NCBI GenBank assembly: GCA_964035545.1 | Contig: OZ037765.1 | Location: 2,640,501 to 2,704,500, forward strand | Length of the DNA: 64,000 nucleotides | DNA from: Bugula neritina | Taxonomy: Eukaryota > Bryozoa > Gymnolaemata > Cheilostomatida > Bugulidae | Direction of reading: 5' to 3' | Part shown: piece after piece, positions 1 through 11,859 of the stretch | Layout of the letters: every line of letters starts with the position of its first letter | Numbering within the stretch: position 1 is the first letter of the stretch | The notes under the pieces: model-generated | Told to the model about the DNA's origin: nothing | Databases searched by the model: none | What the model saw: the letters and a program-made list of their open reading frames with translations, nothing else | Program-made: the position numbers and the translations under genes

Positions 1-3000
1 ATAATGATGATTCACAGCAAAGTTTGACCTTTGGTTGACCTCACATCTTCCAGACTCTCCATGGACAAACTCTGTAAACAGTAAGCGATAACTAATCAAC
101 AGTCACAAAGTTACAAAGACAATAAAATAAGCAAATTTCAAATTGCTCTGTAGTATTATATTGTACAGGATTGAATAATTTACAGTTCAATTTCTTAGGA
201 ATATACAGCTTGTTATGCAAAAATAATTTATGAATCTGATGTAAACATTAAGAAAAAATTTTATCGCGAGGCAACAAAAAGTTACAATTAAATAATAACT
301 GTTGCTTCAGCTTGTGTTCTAGCAGTTAAAGCTTTGGTCCAGTACAACACGAGTCAGACTGCAGTCATCATAAAGCAATTGTGAAATTTGAAGTTGGTTT
401 AAAATATATTCTAAGTATTCCTAATGGTTTATAATGAGACCAGTAATTTTGCTTAATGCTGCTGTGATATAATTTACAAATTTAATAGAACACGCCCAGT
501 TATACAGCACAAAAAGTAGACATAATAAAACTGTATTATACTAGAATCAATTGTCATGTTGATGTGATATATTACTATCATCACTTATATTCTCACCAGG
601 ATGTGGATTAGGGGGAGGGAGGGGTGGAGAGGGAGAGAGAGAATCACGTCCCTTCAACACTCCATTAACCTCTGGTCAAAGATAAACAAAAGTTTTTGAA
701 AGAAGAAAATTGCTCATCATAAATGCGACACATATTGAAAAACCTGCAGCTAAAAAAATAAATACACAACATCAAAATAAAATTTTCAGCTACGAAATTA
801 ATAAACATAATTATATTATTATTAAATATTTTTAAGTGGTTTAGATGGTTATAGCTGTTTTATATTCAAGGTTAACACAGTTCGAAAGTTTAAATATTTA
901 GTTTCATTACTCGTTTATGCAAACTGTACATGAAATAGGAAACAAATGCATATCTGTATTATTCTGCAAATTGTGCTGGGTTGAAGTAACACTATTCACT
1001 ATCCAATAACTGGACCTGTCTTGAATATAATTCACTTTATTTAAAAAAGGTAATAATACTATAAATGTACCTGCTAGTTCAACATGATTAGCTTTGAAGT
1101 TGATGTCTTTATGTTTAATGGTTCTGAAAGTGTATCCAGTATAGGCAATTGCAACAGCGAGCAATACTGTTAAACTGGTAAGCATAAAAATGACAATAGG
1201 CAACACCCAATTTGATGACTCATCCCTGTCTAGTTTGTCTGTTTCACCATCACCTGATCGATTAGATACTTGATTGAGAAATGTACAAGAACATTGTGAT
1301 GAGGGACAACTGGCCGTAACATTGTTTGGATCAATTTCTCCTCCAATGTAATACACAGTTTTGGCTTCTTGCTCAAGTTCCCCATTGGTAACAGAATATA
1401 CATGCTTATATACAGCCTGGTTTCCAGATTTAACAATGTTATAAATTTTATAGTTCACTTTGCCATCACCTGTTGAAAGAAATGGTAAATAAACTTGTGC
1501 ATGGCTGTTTACAAATGTTGGGATCTTTGTTTTATGCAACAGTTCAAGGAAATGCTTTTTTCCAGTAGCATCTCCAAAAAGCCTGGTACAATTTATTGAA
1601 TTAAATTCTTGATAACAATAAGATTCTTTAGTAGCATTTTTAATAGCATATGCTACCACAAGTCCGTTCATGACATTATGTTTACCAACAACATTCTCAA
1701 AATCTAGGTATTCACCATTAAAACCTGGTTGAGACAGGAACTGTGAGTTTAAATCACAGGGCGCATCCTTAGCTACGGCAGGGTGATAACTATTTGGAAG
1801 AAAGCAATTGAAGAATTGCTGCCAAAAATGTATAAAAACTGAGTTGTCCTTATTGTTAGTAGGTTTTTGATTATGCAAAAACTCTTTAAAATAGTTTTTT
1901 CCTTTTCTCGTCCATGTGTACAAATTATCTTTCAACGAAAAAGTTAGCGACCCATAAACAAAATCTTGAAATCCATCAATGACATCAAGACGATTGCCCC
2001 AAGTTTCACCTCCAATTAAAATGATTCCTCTGGCTTTCCAGTCCGGAACGTGTTTTGAAATTTTTTTTATCAAGTTCCTAATAAATATGTTTTCTGCAAA
2101 AATAATAATGGGCCGAAGCAGCTTGTTGGTTCTAGCTAATCTGTTTATATTGAGAGCCATCGCTTGTAATTCGTCGTTTGAATTCTGAGCTGCCATTCGA
2201 AATGAAATACAAACTCTATTTGCTTTAGCATGCTTTTCTATCATTTGAGCACCGGTTTTACCATAGACAGTTTTGTCATGAATCAAACCAGTGTTGTTCC
2301 AACCATTCTCTAAAATGAGCTTAATGATAAACTTTGCCTGTTCTTCGTCATTAGGCACATTTCGGAGAAAAGTTGGGTGCCAAAGACGGTCACTCAACCA
2401 TGTGCTCGTGCTTTGGGAAGAAATTTGAGGAATGTTGTACAGACTTAAATAAGCTTGGAGAACAATAGAGACCCCACTTGATGTGTCTCCTAGAAAGACC
2501 ACAAAGTCATTGGGGTCAACATGGTGTTCGTTACCCTGAGGGTCACTGAGAACTGCGGAACTCCCAGACTTAAAAATGCTGTTTAGGATTTTATGAGAAC
2601 CAAGGATACCGTCGCAGGTATCAATAAATAATGTACTAAAGTCAATGTCAGTTATGTTTTTTATCTGTTGCACAGCGTAATAGAATGACTGCATAGTAAC
2701 AAAACCATTGATTGACACATCGGGGCCACAACTGTGCATGCCTTCTTTTACACTTACTCGGGATGTGTAGCCAATGATGTATTTAGACTTGCCTCGAATA
2801 TAAATGTAGGGATCTCTGTCCTTTGTGCAATGGGCACAATTTGTCTTGCATCTAAAACCGCTGTTCTCTGGCAGAAGACTTATTGGATGCTCATAATACT
2901 GCCACGTACGATTATAAAAATAAGTTCCCAAAACTTCATAATTCCAGTTAGTTGCTAATGCAAGTTGAAATGCCGGTTCATGGTTGTTGTTGACAATATC

Positions 3001-6000
3001 TCCATTGCTCTTGAATCTGGCTTCTACTGTTTGATTTGCTACTTTAGTTTTTATGTCCAAATGCTGAATTTGATCAAATATTTCTGAGTAAAACAAATCA
3101 GTATTACTCAAAATCTCACACGCTCCCGATACATTGCCACAATGCTTACTGTGCGTGTATTTAAAGGCTGCTAGGAAACTTACAACTGCTTCTATCATCT
3201 GCTGACCAAAGTCTGTTTCATTTTCAAAATCACAAGTGCCTGCTGGAGCACACTGCTTCTGAAAGTCAGCTATCATTTTATCAATACTTTGTAAACCACT
3301 TTGACTACCTTGGCGGCGGTGCCTAACATACTCCTTCAGCTGATGATTGGGTTTACTGTGTGGAACAATAGTCAGAAGAGTTGGTTTGTTTATTTTGTTG
3401 TTACGAGACAATCTAGACAATACTTCTGTTGAGCTACCAATTTCATCAGATACCAGAAACACCTTCTGGGCAGCAGCAAGCGTTAGGTCTTCCAAGTATG
3501 AGTCAAGGATTTCCAAGGCTACAATTCGAGTTGAGTCAAATCATTTTCACTCATTACAAAGTAAAAAGAAAAAATATTTTAGCTTTTAGCAAAATCAAAT
3601 TAAATTGAAAAATCATTGGTGGACACAGGCACACACCTCATGTGCACATGCTAATTTTAAAGACAAAAACTTGAATATGTCTCTATTAGAAACAGAATTA
3701 CATTGCACCATACAAACTTACCTCAAAACTTATGTGCACACAGCATCTTAACTAATCTAGTATGTAACTCAGTGTACTTTTATTCAATTACTTACAAAAT
3801 TAAATCAATAGTTTAAGCTTATATTAAGGCAACTTACCTGTATACTTTTGCCCAAAGTAAATAATGCCTTCTGCATTGTTGTAAGTAATTTCTCTGGCAA
3901 TACCCTGGTAGTAAGATTTCCTGTCCGGAGGGCTCACATCTACTTGAACTTTCCCCGAGAAGCAAATACCCTTGGACTCGCCGTATGCCTGTATAGCTGC
4001 AGCGCTACTCCTACCATACTCATTATCAGTAAACACCAGCAAAAAGTAGGACCAAGCCATGTCTATTGCTGCATCTACTATAGCCTAAAATAAAAATAAT
4101 AAAAATATCAAAATCAGTTGCGTTTGATAAATATAAACAGACAAACGCTTTTAAGCGAGTGCAAAAGTCACATAACTAAGTAAAAAAAAGTAACTGAGTA
4201 AAGATAGTAACAAAGCCAATAACTATTAGAAAAAGATCATCACTTAAAAACTCTCTACTGCATTATAAAGTACTTTATATAGTTCTCAAGAATATGGGTG
4301 TACCCAAAACCTACCCTGCATTGAAGATCATCTGTGGTGGAGGTACGAAAGAGAGTGTGATATCTACTCTTATCATTTAGCTCAGCAAGGGTTGCAGAAG
4401 GGGTTATCAGTGGCACCCTCGTATCGTTAAGAAACTGAGCTACATGCATTGCATTAGAACTTAGACTAGGTCCCAAGAACCCTGAAATATAAACTCGAGT
4501 GTGAGCAATATCTGTATAGCTTTAAAGAATTCTCTACATGGATAATGTATTACTATGAGGCTAACCTTGATATAAAGGATTAGAAAGTGGGTCTTCCTAA
4601 AAATAAATTCAATTTATAGTACAAAGATTTACTACGAGTAGTATAACAATCATATGTTAAAACCTAGTCTAAACTTGTGAGGAAATTGTATAATTCTCTT
4701 TCAAGATATAGAAATTTCATACACAGTGCCAAGGAAAAATAACTAATTGAAATAAAATGCTTCATTCAACAATAGATAATACAATAGAGTACGCATGATA
4801 TATTATAGGCCTACTAAAGTTGAATGATCAAGTAACAATTGCTGTTGCAACCAACAATGCACGTGAGCCAATCAGAAATGCTTTTTTACTACTTGTATGC
4901 TGTGATGTCTAAACCATAGTAGTACATTAGATTCTGTATAGTTTATGAAGATTTACAACAAACTAATTTAATTTCAATTTATTCTTACATAATACTTGCT
5001 GCTTTCAGCATAAATTTTAGTATTACACAAACTATGTTTAGAAACCTTTGAGTAAAATAGACTGCTATCCACAAAAGTTTACCGTTTTGCTATCTTTCAA
5101 ATCTACAAACCAAAGCTAATTGTACTTTCTATTTTCTCAAATTGATACTAGAAGAGACAATCCATATTACTAAAGCTGTTGATGGCTTTGTTCTATGGTC
5201 TATGCTTTAGAGTTTAGTATATATAAGTAAAAAATCAGCTGCCAACTTTAAGCTTTGCTGGATAATAATAATAATGTGGTATTTTATAGAGTTATCTTCT
5301 CAATACCCATTCTTATAATTATTCACATTAAATAGGGATTCTACGCCCCCTTAATTTTGGTTCACTTTTGCTTACTCATTGCAAATTGGTCTGAACTAAC
5401 TGACATTTCCGAATTTCGGCCGATTGTTCTAGACTCCCTTTGTTTGACCAGTATAAAAGAAGGCCCATTTTAAGCTTCCATTTAGTTGAAGATTGGAGCT
5501 CACACTGGAAGGAACTCTACTACATAATAAATCTCACCACACAAGACTCTCTTATCTCTTATCACTTGCAAGGAGTTATGTTCTCTGCCTGATTATATTC
5601 AATAACCCACAGGTTACTACAATAATTATTCATAGCACAGCCCTCAGTTATTCGCCTCTATTATCAGCAAATGAAATAAAAAACTGACATTTCACTTTTC
5701 AGCACACACAATACAATGCCACGCATGGTTGAAAGCATAAGCCATGCTTACGAAGACATCTATATTTGCTTTACTAATTCATGCAGTATTCTATTACGAA
5801 GCTACTGAAAATATTCAAGTTTGACTGTAATAGTTTTTTAATTACCAAGCAACAGAGAGTTTTCATTCTCAGGAGTGGATAAGCTATGAGGGGTAGATAA
5901 GCTGTCAGGGGTGGATAAGCTGTCAGGGGTGGATAAGCTGTCAGGGGTAGATAAGCTGTCAGAAGCGCTGCTCAAACAAATCTGCTTGTTTGTCCACAAG

Positions 6001-9000
6001 GAAATGGGAATATTCAGTGCTGACTGTCTCACTGCCAGAGTTTTGTTCTTGCATATGTTCTCTATCACCAGGTCTAAACATATATGTCACTGTGTAACAT
6101 AGATGTATATACTGTCACTGTGTAATATAGACATATATATGTCACTGTGTAATATAGACATATACTGTCCCTGTATAATATAAACATGTATACTGTCACT
6201 CTTTAATATAAACATATATACCAACACTGTGTAATATAGACATGTATACTGTCACTGTGTAATATAAACATATATACTGTCACTGTATAATATAGACATA
6301 TATACTGTCACTGTATAATATAGACATGTATACTGTCACTGTATAATATAAACATATAAACTGTATGCTAAATAATATAGAAATAAATGTATACTATCAC
6401 TATGTAACATATAAGACATATAAACTATCACTGCAGTGATATAGTGGCAGTTTATATGTCTATATTAGACACGTCTAATATAGACATATAAACTGCCACT
6501 ATATAATAAAGACATATATGCTATCATTGTATAATATAGACATATACTGAAAACTGTCACTGTATAATATAGATATATAACCAACACAGTTATAATAGGT
6601 TGTAATTTACAACAAATGTGTAATTTACAATAGAAAGGTAGGTGATAAACTATAGACAGTAGCAGCACTGCAAATTACTCTTAAATCTTGAAAAGAAGCA
6701 TCAGTAGGTGGAGGTAATCTTCAAAGGAAGCTGTACAAGGAAATTTATATTTCCAAAGATTACAGTAATGATTAATTGACAGAACTTATTCCTAGACATG
6801 CAAAGAACTAACATCTATGCTGATCAACGAAAGTAGGATAATAGTTAGCTTGTACTACAACAGGGAGACAGGTTTTGATGACTGAACTTTAAGTTTACAG
6901 TTATTGCCTGTTCTAAGAACCAGCTGCTGTAAACATAGTAAACAGTGATGCTTGTTAGAAAGAAAATAATGAAATTGTTAGAAAGATCAAAAATTTTTAT
7001 AAAATCATATTATCTAGAAATTATTGTAAAAAACTACAAAATAAAATATTAGGAAGTTGTCTTTGAATCATCGTATTATCTTAACATATGTAAGGCTATA
7101 GGATGTGTTACCATTGTACTGTAAAAGTATGGAAATTGCCTGGTAACAATAGTTTGCAGTAGCTGGTGAATTCCCTTAGCTTGCTCAAGGATCACAGATT
7201 ACCATTTTAATATTAAGCAAATGTAAGTCACACCCTTTGATATACAATGAAACAATTGGAATTGCTTAGGAAAGTTTACCTATCCCATATCTTTTACCAT
7301 TTGTCAACAAACAGTTTCTTTATTTAAATAAATATCATGTAATCCTAAGCTTGCTTTAATACTTCCTTGTTAAACATTGCAAGCGTTTTCAGTCAGAAAT
7401 GGAATACAATTTTGTAAAACACAATTTTCCAAATCAGCATCCTTGATATTCTCTATAAGTAAGGCAATATAACTGCCTTTATTTTTAAACTAATGATCCA
7501 TCGAAGGCAATACATAACCATTGAAGCAATAACTTGAAAGAATTCAAGACTATTACAATATTGCTATAATTACTAGTAGTTGCATTATGTTGTATATTAG
7601 GTACTTGAATAAAGCTACTTAATACAGATGTACACATGTTACAACCTTTCTTTTATTTGAAACCATTACCATCTGATCATTATTTTTATACTTATTTCAG
7701 TTATTAAATCGAAAGAGGTTCAGCTCATAATGAAATAGAAAGCTAGAATATTTTCAAAATATATTCAATGAGTGAAATAAAAATTTTTACTAGTGGGAGC
7801 TTCAATTGGAATATAATTTGCATATATTTGTGAATATTTGTCAACGAAATATTTACCAAATGTTGTATAATAACCTATTGTGAAGAAATCCCCTTCAAGA
7901 TGTATGCTAAAACACCGAGACTGTTCATATTAATAAGTAAAGTCAAAGTCTTCATAGTTTTTCTTCATAATATACAGCTGCCAGGAGTAAGAAGGTTATT
8001 TGATTTGGTTAGTAATCTCTAGAAAATGTTATTGATCATACTGCAATCATGTTATTCTACTTCTCAGTGCAAAGTTGCTGACTGCACTTTATTTTTTATC
8101 CAATTTTTTAATGCCTGAGAGATTATGACTCGTGTCTAGTTTTTCTCTAAAGAGTGAAGAGCAATCTTTTATATACAGTAGAAGCTGAAATCTCTCTAAG
8201 TTAAATATTTCTGTATACATGTAACAAAATATGTGAAAGAGTAGCAGTTTTAGAACCTAAAGTATTACACATAGGTAAGACAAAAAGAATTATGTAATTT
8301 CTTTGTTGTGCATAGACTGCTATCAGTTCTGTAAAGATATCTAGAAATGCCCACCCTGGTTGATGATAACAAAGGAAACTCTGTAGTCTATGATATATAG
8401 TCCTCACTGTTAACAGTTGGTAAGGCAGTTGTATATGGAATGGACTGTTATAATGAAAGAACTACATAATATTATGGTGTGCTATAAATGATACACATTT
8501 ATGCTAGGCTGTAGTTTATGTCAAGTTACAATCACTGCAGAAGATGATCCAATGACGTCTGCTACTGCAGAAGATGATCCAATGACGTTTGCTACTGCAG
8601 AAGATGATGCAATGACGTCTGTTACTGCAGAAGATGAGTTCTGATGAAGTGACGTCTGCTAATGTATCATGACTCACCGTAAGTGATGCCAGGCACTGCC
8701 AGCTCTGTCTGGTTACTATTGACTAAACTCAAGACATACTCTGCTGCCAGAGCTAGAGACAGCGCTGAGGGATTTACGTCAGCTGATGGTGCACAGGTTG
8801 CTGTTGGGTTTAACTCTAGTAAAGCTACTAAATGAACTCTATCAGTTTGAGAATCTGAAACAGGAAAAAAAGTAAATTATAGAAAATATGTCACGCCATT
8901 TATTGTGGCAGTAATCAGTTATTGGAAGCTTGTTAAACAGTCAAATTTTCTTATAACCACAAAATGCATACTTTTCTTTACACCAGCAAGAGTTCCACAT

Positions 9001-9600
9001 GGCTTGGAGCGGTGCCTGATTACGTAAAAGTGTAGACTAGACCAAAACTTCTATCTACTGAGCTATGCTCATCATTTCGATAACCCGATCTTTTAAAGAT
9101 GTAATCTTTTCAAAAAAGCACTTTTCACAAATGTATAAACGCTTTATCTACCAAACTATACTGGCTCTGGTTTAAATTTTTAAATCGCAAGAGATTGTTC
9201 ATGGCTGATGATGCCACATTAAAGTGGAGCATTAAACTATAGTTTTTAATAATTTTATATTTATAATATCTAAAATTAAACAATTACAGTTTTACTGAAG
9301 AGATAATTATATTTATCAATGTGAATGCATTTTGTCAATTAGTTACTGTTTATTTAAAAAAGCATAAAAATAGCTTAGATGTAAAATAATATTTTGTGTC
9401 ATTTCCTAGTAATAAGCATTCCTTATCAAAATGTGGTAAATAAACATCAATATCTGGTCAGATTAATATTACCAGTAGAATAGTAAAGACATAAATTACA
9501 AACCTTTACAGATCGCAGCTTCAGTGCCTTCAACAGTTGAGACTACGATGATTACTAGTATGTGGATACTAATAGAAAGAGTGTTACAAGTTTGCAGCAT
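1..9600 (-). CDS. Double Venus-flytrap single-pass receptor, paralog A (3' end beyond left edge)
   Basis: Exons (minus strand): 9600-9504, 8854-8678, 6073-5846, 4481-4315, 4084-3838, 3518-1071, 671-597 and 71-1 (open at the edge); 1170 codons so far, with phases agreeing at every junction. Residues 1-27 form a hydrophobic signal peptide. Residues ~36-530 are a first mGluR/ANF-receptor-type ligand-binding domain ending in a short Cys motif (CKTNCAHC). Residues ~552-1056 are a second complete flytrap, with GDTSS, the IPQIS..STSTWLSD segment, VPNDEEQA and TVYGKTG. A short CPSSQCSC cluster follows, then one membrane helix at ~1076-1101 and a cytoplasmic tail whose exon 7 is Ser/Pro-rich (SPSPPLPPPNPHPG). 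There is no 7TM region. Expected role: cell-surface receptor for a small ligand, probably an amino-acid-like molecule (inference). A kinase or cyclase domain beyond the left edge cannot be excluded. Exon 3 carries an in-frame minisatellite. Confidence 0.85.
5270..5650 (+). mobile_element. Possible solo LTR or stray TATA promoter in receptor A intron 3
   Basis: A TATA box (CCAGTATAAAAGAAGGCCC, ~5448-5466) is followed about 30 bp later by an initiator-like TCCATTTAG and ~60 bp further by AATAAA (~5526). The surrounding GC content is above the local average. Promoter plus polyadenylation signal in a few hundred bases is the layout of an LTR. Neither clear TG..CA ends nor a target duplication could be fixed, and no second copy occurs in the window. 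An enhancer or a lone promoter remains possible. Confidence 0.3.
5871..5961 (-). repeat. In-frame coding minisatellite in receptor A exon 3
   Basis: Five 18-bp units encode SDSLSTP/HSLSTP repeats inside the first flytrap. Paralog B has unrelated, shorter sequence at this point (ETEQCLHSSDVEVDN). The insertion sits just before the NSLLLG motif, the place where mGluR ligand-binding domains carry a disordered loop. Confidence 0.9.
6083..6590. repeat. AT-rich minisatellite beside receptor A exon 3 acceptor
   Basis: About 13 degenerate units of ~32-34 bp built on TATAGACATATATACTGTCACTGTGTAA. The array starts within ~10 bp of the exon 3 3' splice site (6074), and its units resemble the sequence of that splice site. 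Confidence 0.85.
6600..8530. other. Receptor A intron 2 remainder
   Basis: AT-rich intron sequence. No exon, repeat or element supported. Confidence 0.6.
8535..8665. repeat. 30-bp minisatellite next to receptor A exon 2 donor
   Basis: About four units of CTGCAGAAGATGATSCAATG + ACGTCTGCTA, ending ~12 bp from the exon 2 5' splice site. Each unit carries a TGACGTC (CRE half) motif. The same array occurs at the equivalent place in paralog B. Confidence 0.9.
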
Positions 9601-10300
9601 TTTCTCAGCTATTAGCATAGCTACCCAACTATGTTACTTACGTGTAACAAAGTGTCTATAAGCAGTGTGATCATCAAATGGTTAGCAATTCACAGAGGGA
9701 ATTATATGGCTCATGCATGATTGGTTAAATATAAATATAAACATACTTTACATATTTTTTCACTTCATACAAAGACAGGCCCCTAAAAAGCTTTACAGCA
9801 ACTTTGTGTCTCAAATTAAACTCTTTTTTTGTGAAAGCAACCCAGCTGCTTTAAAACTATTAATTTGTGAAAAATAGTAAATAGAAGAAATAAATTAAAT
9901 CATTTTGTTTATATCAAGATTTTAACTACCCAGGGATTTTGTGATGATAGGTTAATACAACCTAGACATAGCTTTAATAACAGCATCAAAGGATGGCATA
10001 TAATTGTTTGTAAAACCTCAAAGTTACCAGATGCCTTGTTGAAGTTCTCTTTATTGTAAACTTTCACTTAATTAAGTAAGTAATTTATGCTAAGTTTAAA
10101 TAGTATGGATTAGTGAAGTTCATAAGTTTAGACTGAGAGTTTAAAGCTATCAGCACCGATCTTGTGTCACCCCATTTCACCATCCTGTAAAATCATGCCT
10201 CTAGCTCCTAATTAATACTAAATATTGATGCTTGTGCTTCTTTTTAATTAATTCTGTTCGCTTGCCTAATGCAACAATCTTTGCATAATACTGTTATAAA

Positions 10301-10380
10301 ACTTTTGCCCCCCACTTGAATCCGAACTCAAGACCTCAGGCTTGCAAGCAGGCGTGCTAACAATTACACCACAGGGACCT
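10301..10380 (-). mobile_element. tRNA-derived SINE-like head
   Basis: On the minus strand the segment has a tRNA-like A box (GGTGTAATTGTTAGCAC), the core CGCCTGCTTGCAAGCCTGAG and a B box (GAGTTCGGATTC). The anticodon arm does not pair correctly, so it is not a functional tRNA gene. Near-identical cores occur at 16524-16600 and 16862-16945, which makes this a dispersed family. It sits between the two receptor genes. Confidence 0.6.
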
Positions 10381-11487
10381 CTGGCTAACCTTAATCAAGA
10401 AGTTGAGATCATAAGACGTTGAGTAAGTGGCTGTTCAAGTCAGATATAAAAACTTATTAATTATTATTTATTATAGCAGATTAAAAGTCGAACAATTAAT
10501 TTTAGTAAAATGTCTAAATGCTAATTTGTGGAGTATAAAAGTTAAAGCAAGTATACTGCATATAAAACAGTACACACCAAAGGTAACAATGTTACTTATT
10601 GTATCTAAATGTGCTGTGTTCATCATGGAATCCTGATTGATGTTAGTATTCACTTGTCAATACAGAATTTATGCTGCATGGCAAAAGATGGTGCAAGTGT
10701 TGAAATAAGCAGAAGAGTGAAAGTTATTAGACCGTAAAAAACAAGTGCTAATATGTATCTAACGCCTACCTTTGTAATGAATCAACTTTTCTACCCTGAG
10801 GTAATATTTTAACAAGGAAATAAACTTTAGATGCAATTAAACATTAAATGAAAGCACAATAAATCTTAAAGGAGATCATTGCATCACATCAGGCAAACTT
10901 TTAAAACTTATTTTGCTAAATCCAAGGCTTTAATGAGAAACTTAAAACAAGAAATACTTTTATACATTGTATTTTAATATATCACATTTGCACCTTGTTT
11001 GGTATAAGTACATTTTTTAGTTTTAGCTAAACAATACGTTTAAAGCTAATTCCTTACTAAACAGAATTATTGCAACCTAAATTTACCAGTAAAGTGAAAA
11101 AGGACATGTAAAGCCAATTTCCAATTGAAAATTCTATATTATTGGCATTTTGTAAACCTTTTTTCATGAGTTGAATGTGTGGATGCATGGAAAAAGTTGA
11201 AAACTTTTGGCTAAGATGAAGAATGTGACAAAAAGTTATGTTTTAGTCTACACTTCAAACCAAATGCAAAGAACATTTAATAAACTTAGACTGTTGAGAT
11301 TTTTCAATTATTGCACTTGAGTGTAATTTAGTTTTATATTAAGCCTTTTCAAGGATTAAATTGCCTAAAACATAATATTATAATGAGAAATTTGATAGCT
11401 AAAAATTAGAATTTGTTTTTAAATGTGTTATGCTTATTTTACATGTACTTCTAGGTATTCAAAAATTTTTAAAGTTTTAATAATTTT

Positions 11488-11493
11488 TTATTA
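11488..11493 (-). terminator. Polyadenylation signal, receptor B
   Basis: AATAAA on the minus strand, ~370 nt past the TAG at 11860. Confidence 0.5.
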
Positions 11494-11859
11494 TTTTAGA
11501 ACCAAATACCATCAAAAATTAAATTGAAAGAAACTAGCCTAAATTAAATTAGAGTAAATGACACTAGTAATTGAAATAATATACCCTAACATAGTTGAAT
11601 TTTTTTTTAAATCATTTGAAGCATTGTAGTGTAAAAAAAAATACCGAGATTTTACATGCGTGAAGAAGCTGCTACAAAATATTTTATATTCATAAAAAAT
11701 ACTATTACATTAAAATCTGATTGAAGCTTTGTAAATCACCATCTTTAGGTATGTAGATGATTTGTACACATAATTATTTTTAAAACAAGAAAAAACTCAA
11801 ACCAAAAAAACTTGCAAAAACTGTAACTGCTATTACTACTCCTAATCTATTGTCTGTAG

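Larger units (their letters stand above)
9601..11859. other. Intergenic region between the two receptor genes
   Basis: Apart from the SINE-like head at 10301-10380 and the 3'-UTR signal of receptor B, nothing is recognised. It should hold the receptor A promoter, but no TATA box in a convincing position was found. Confidence 0.6.
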
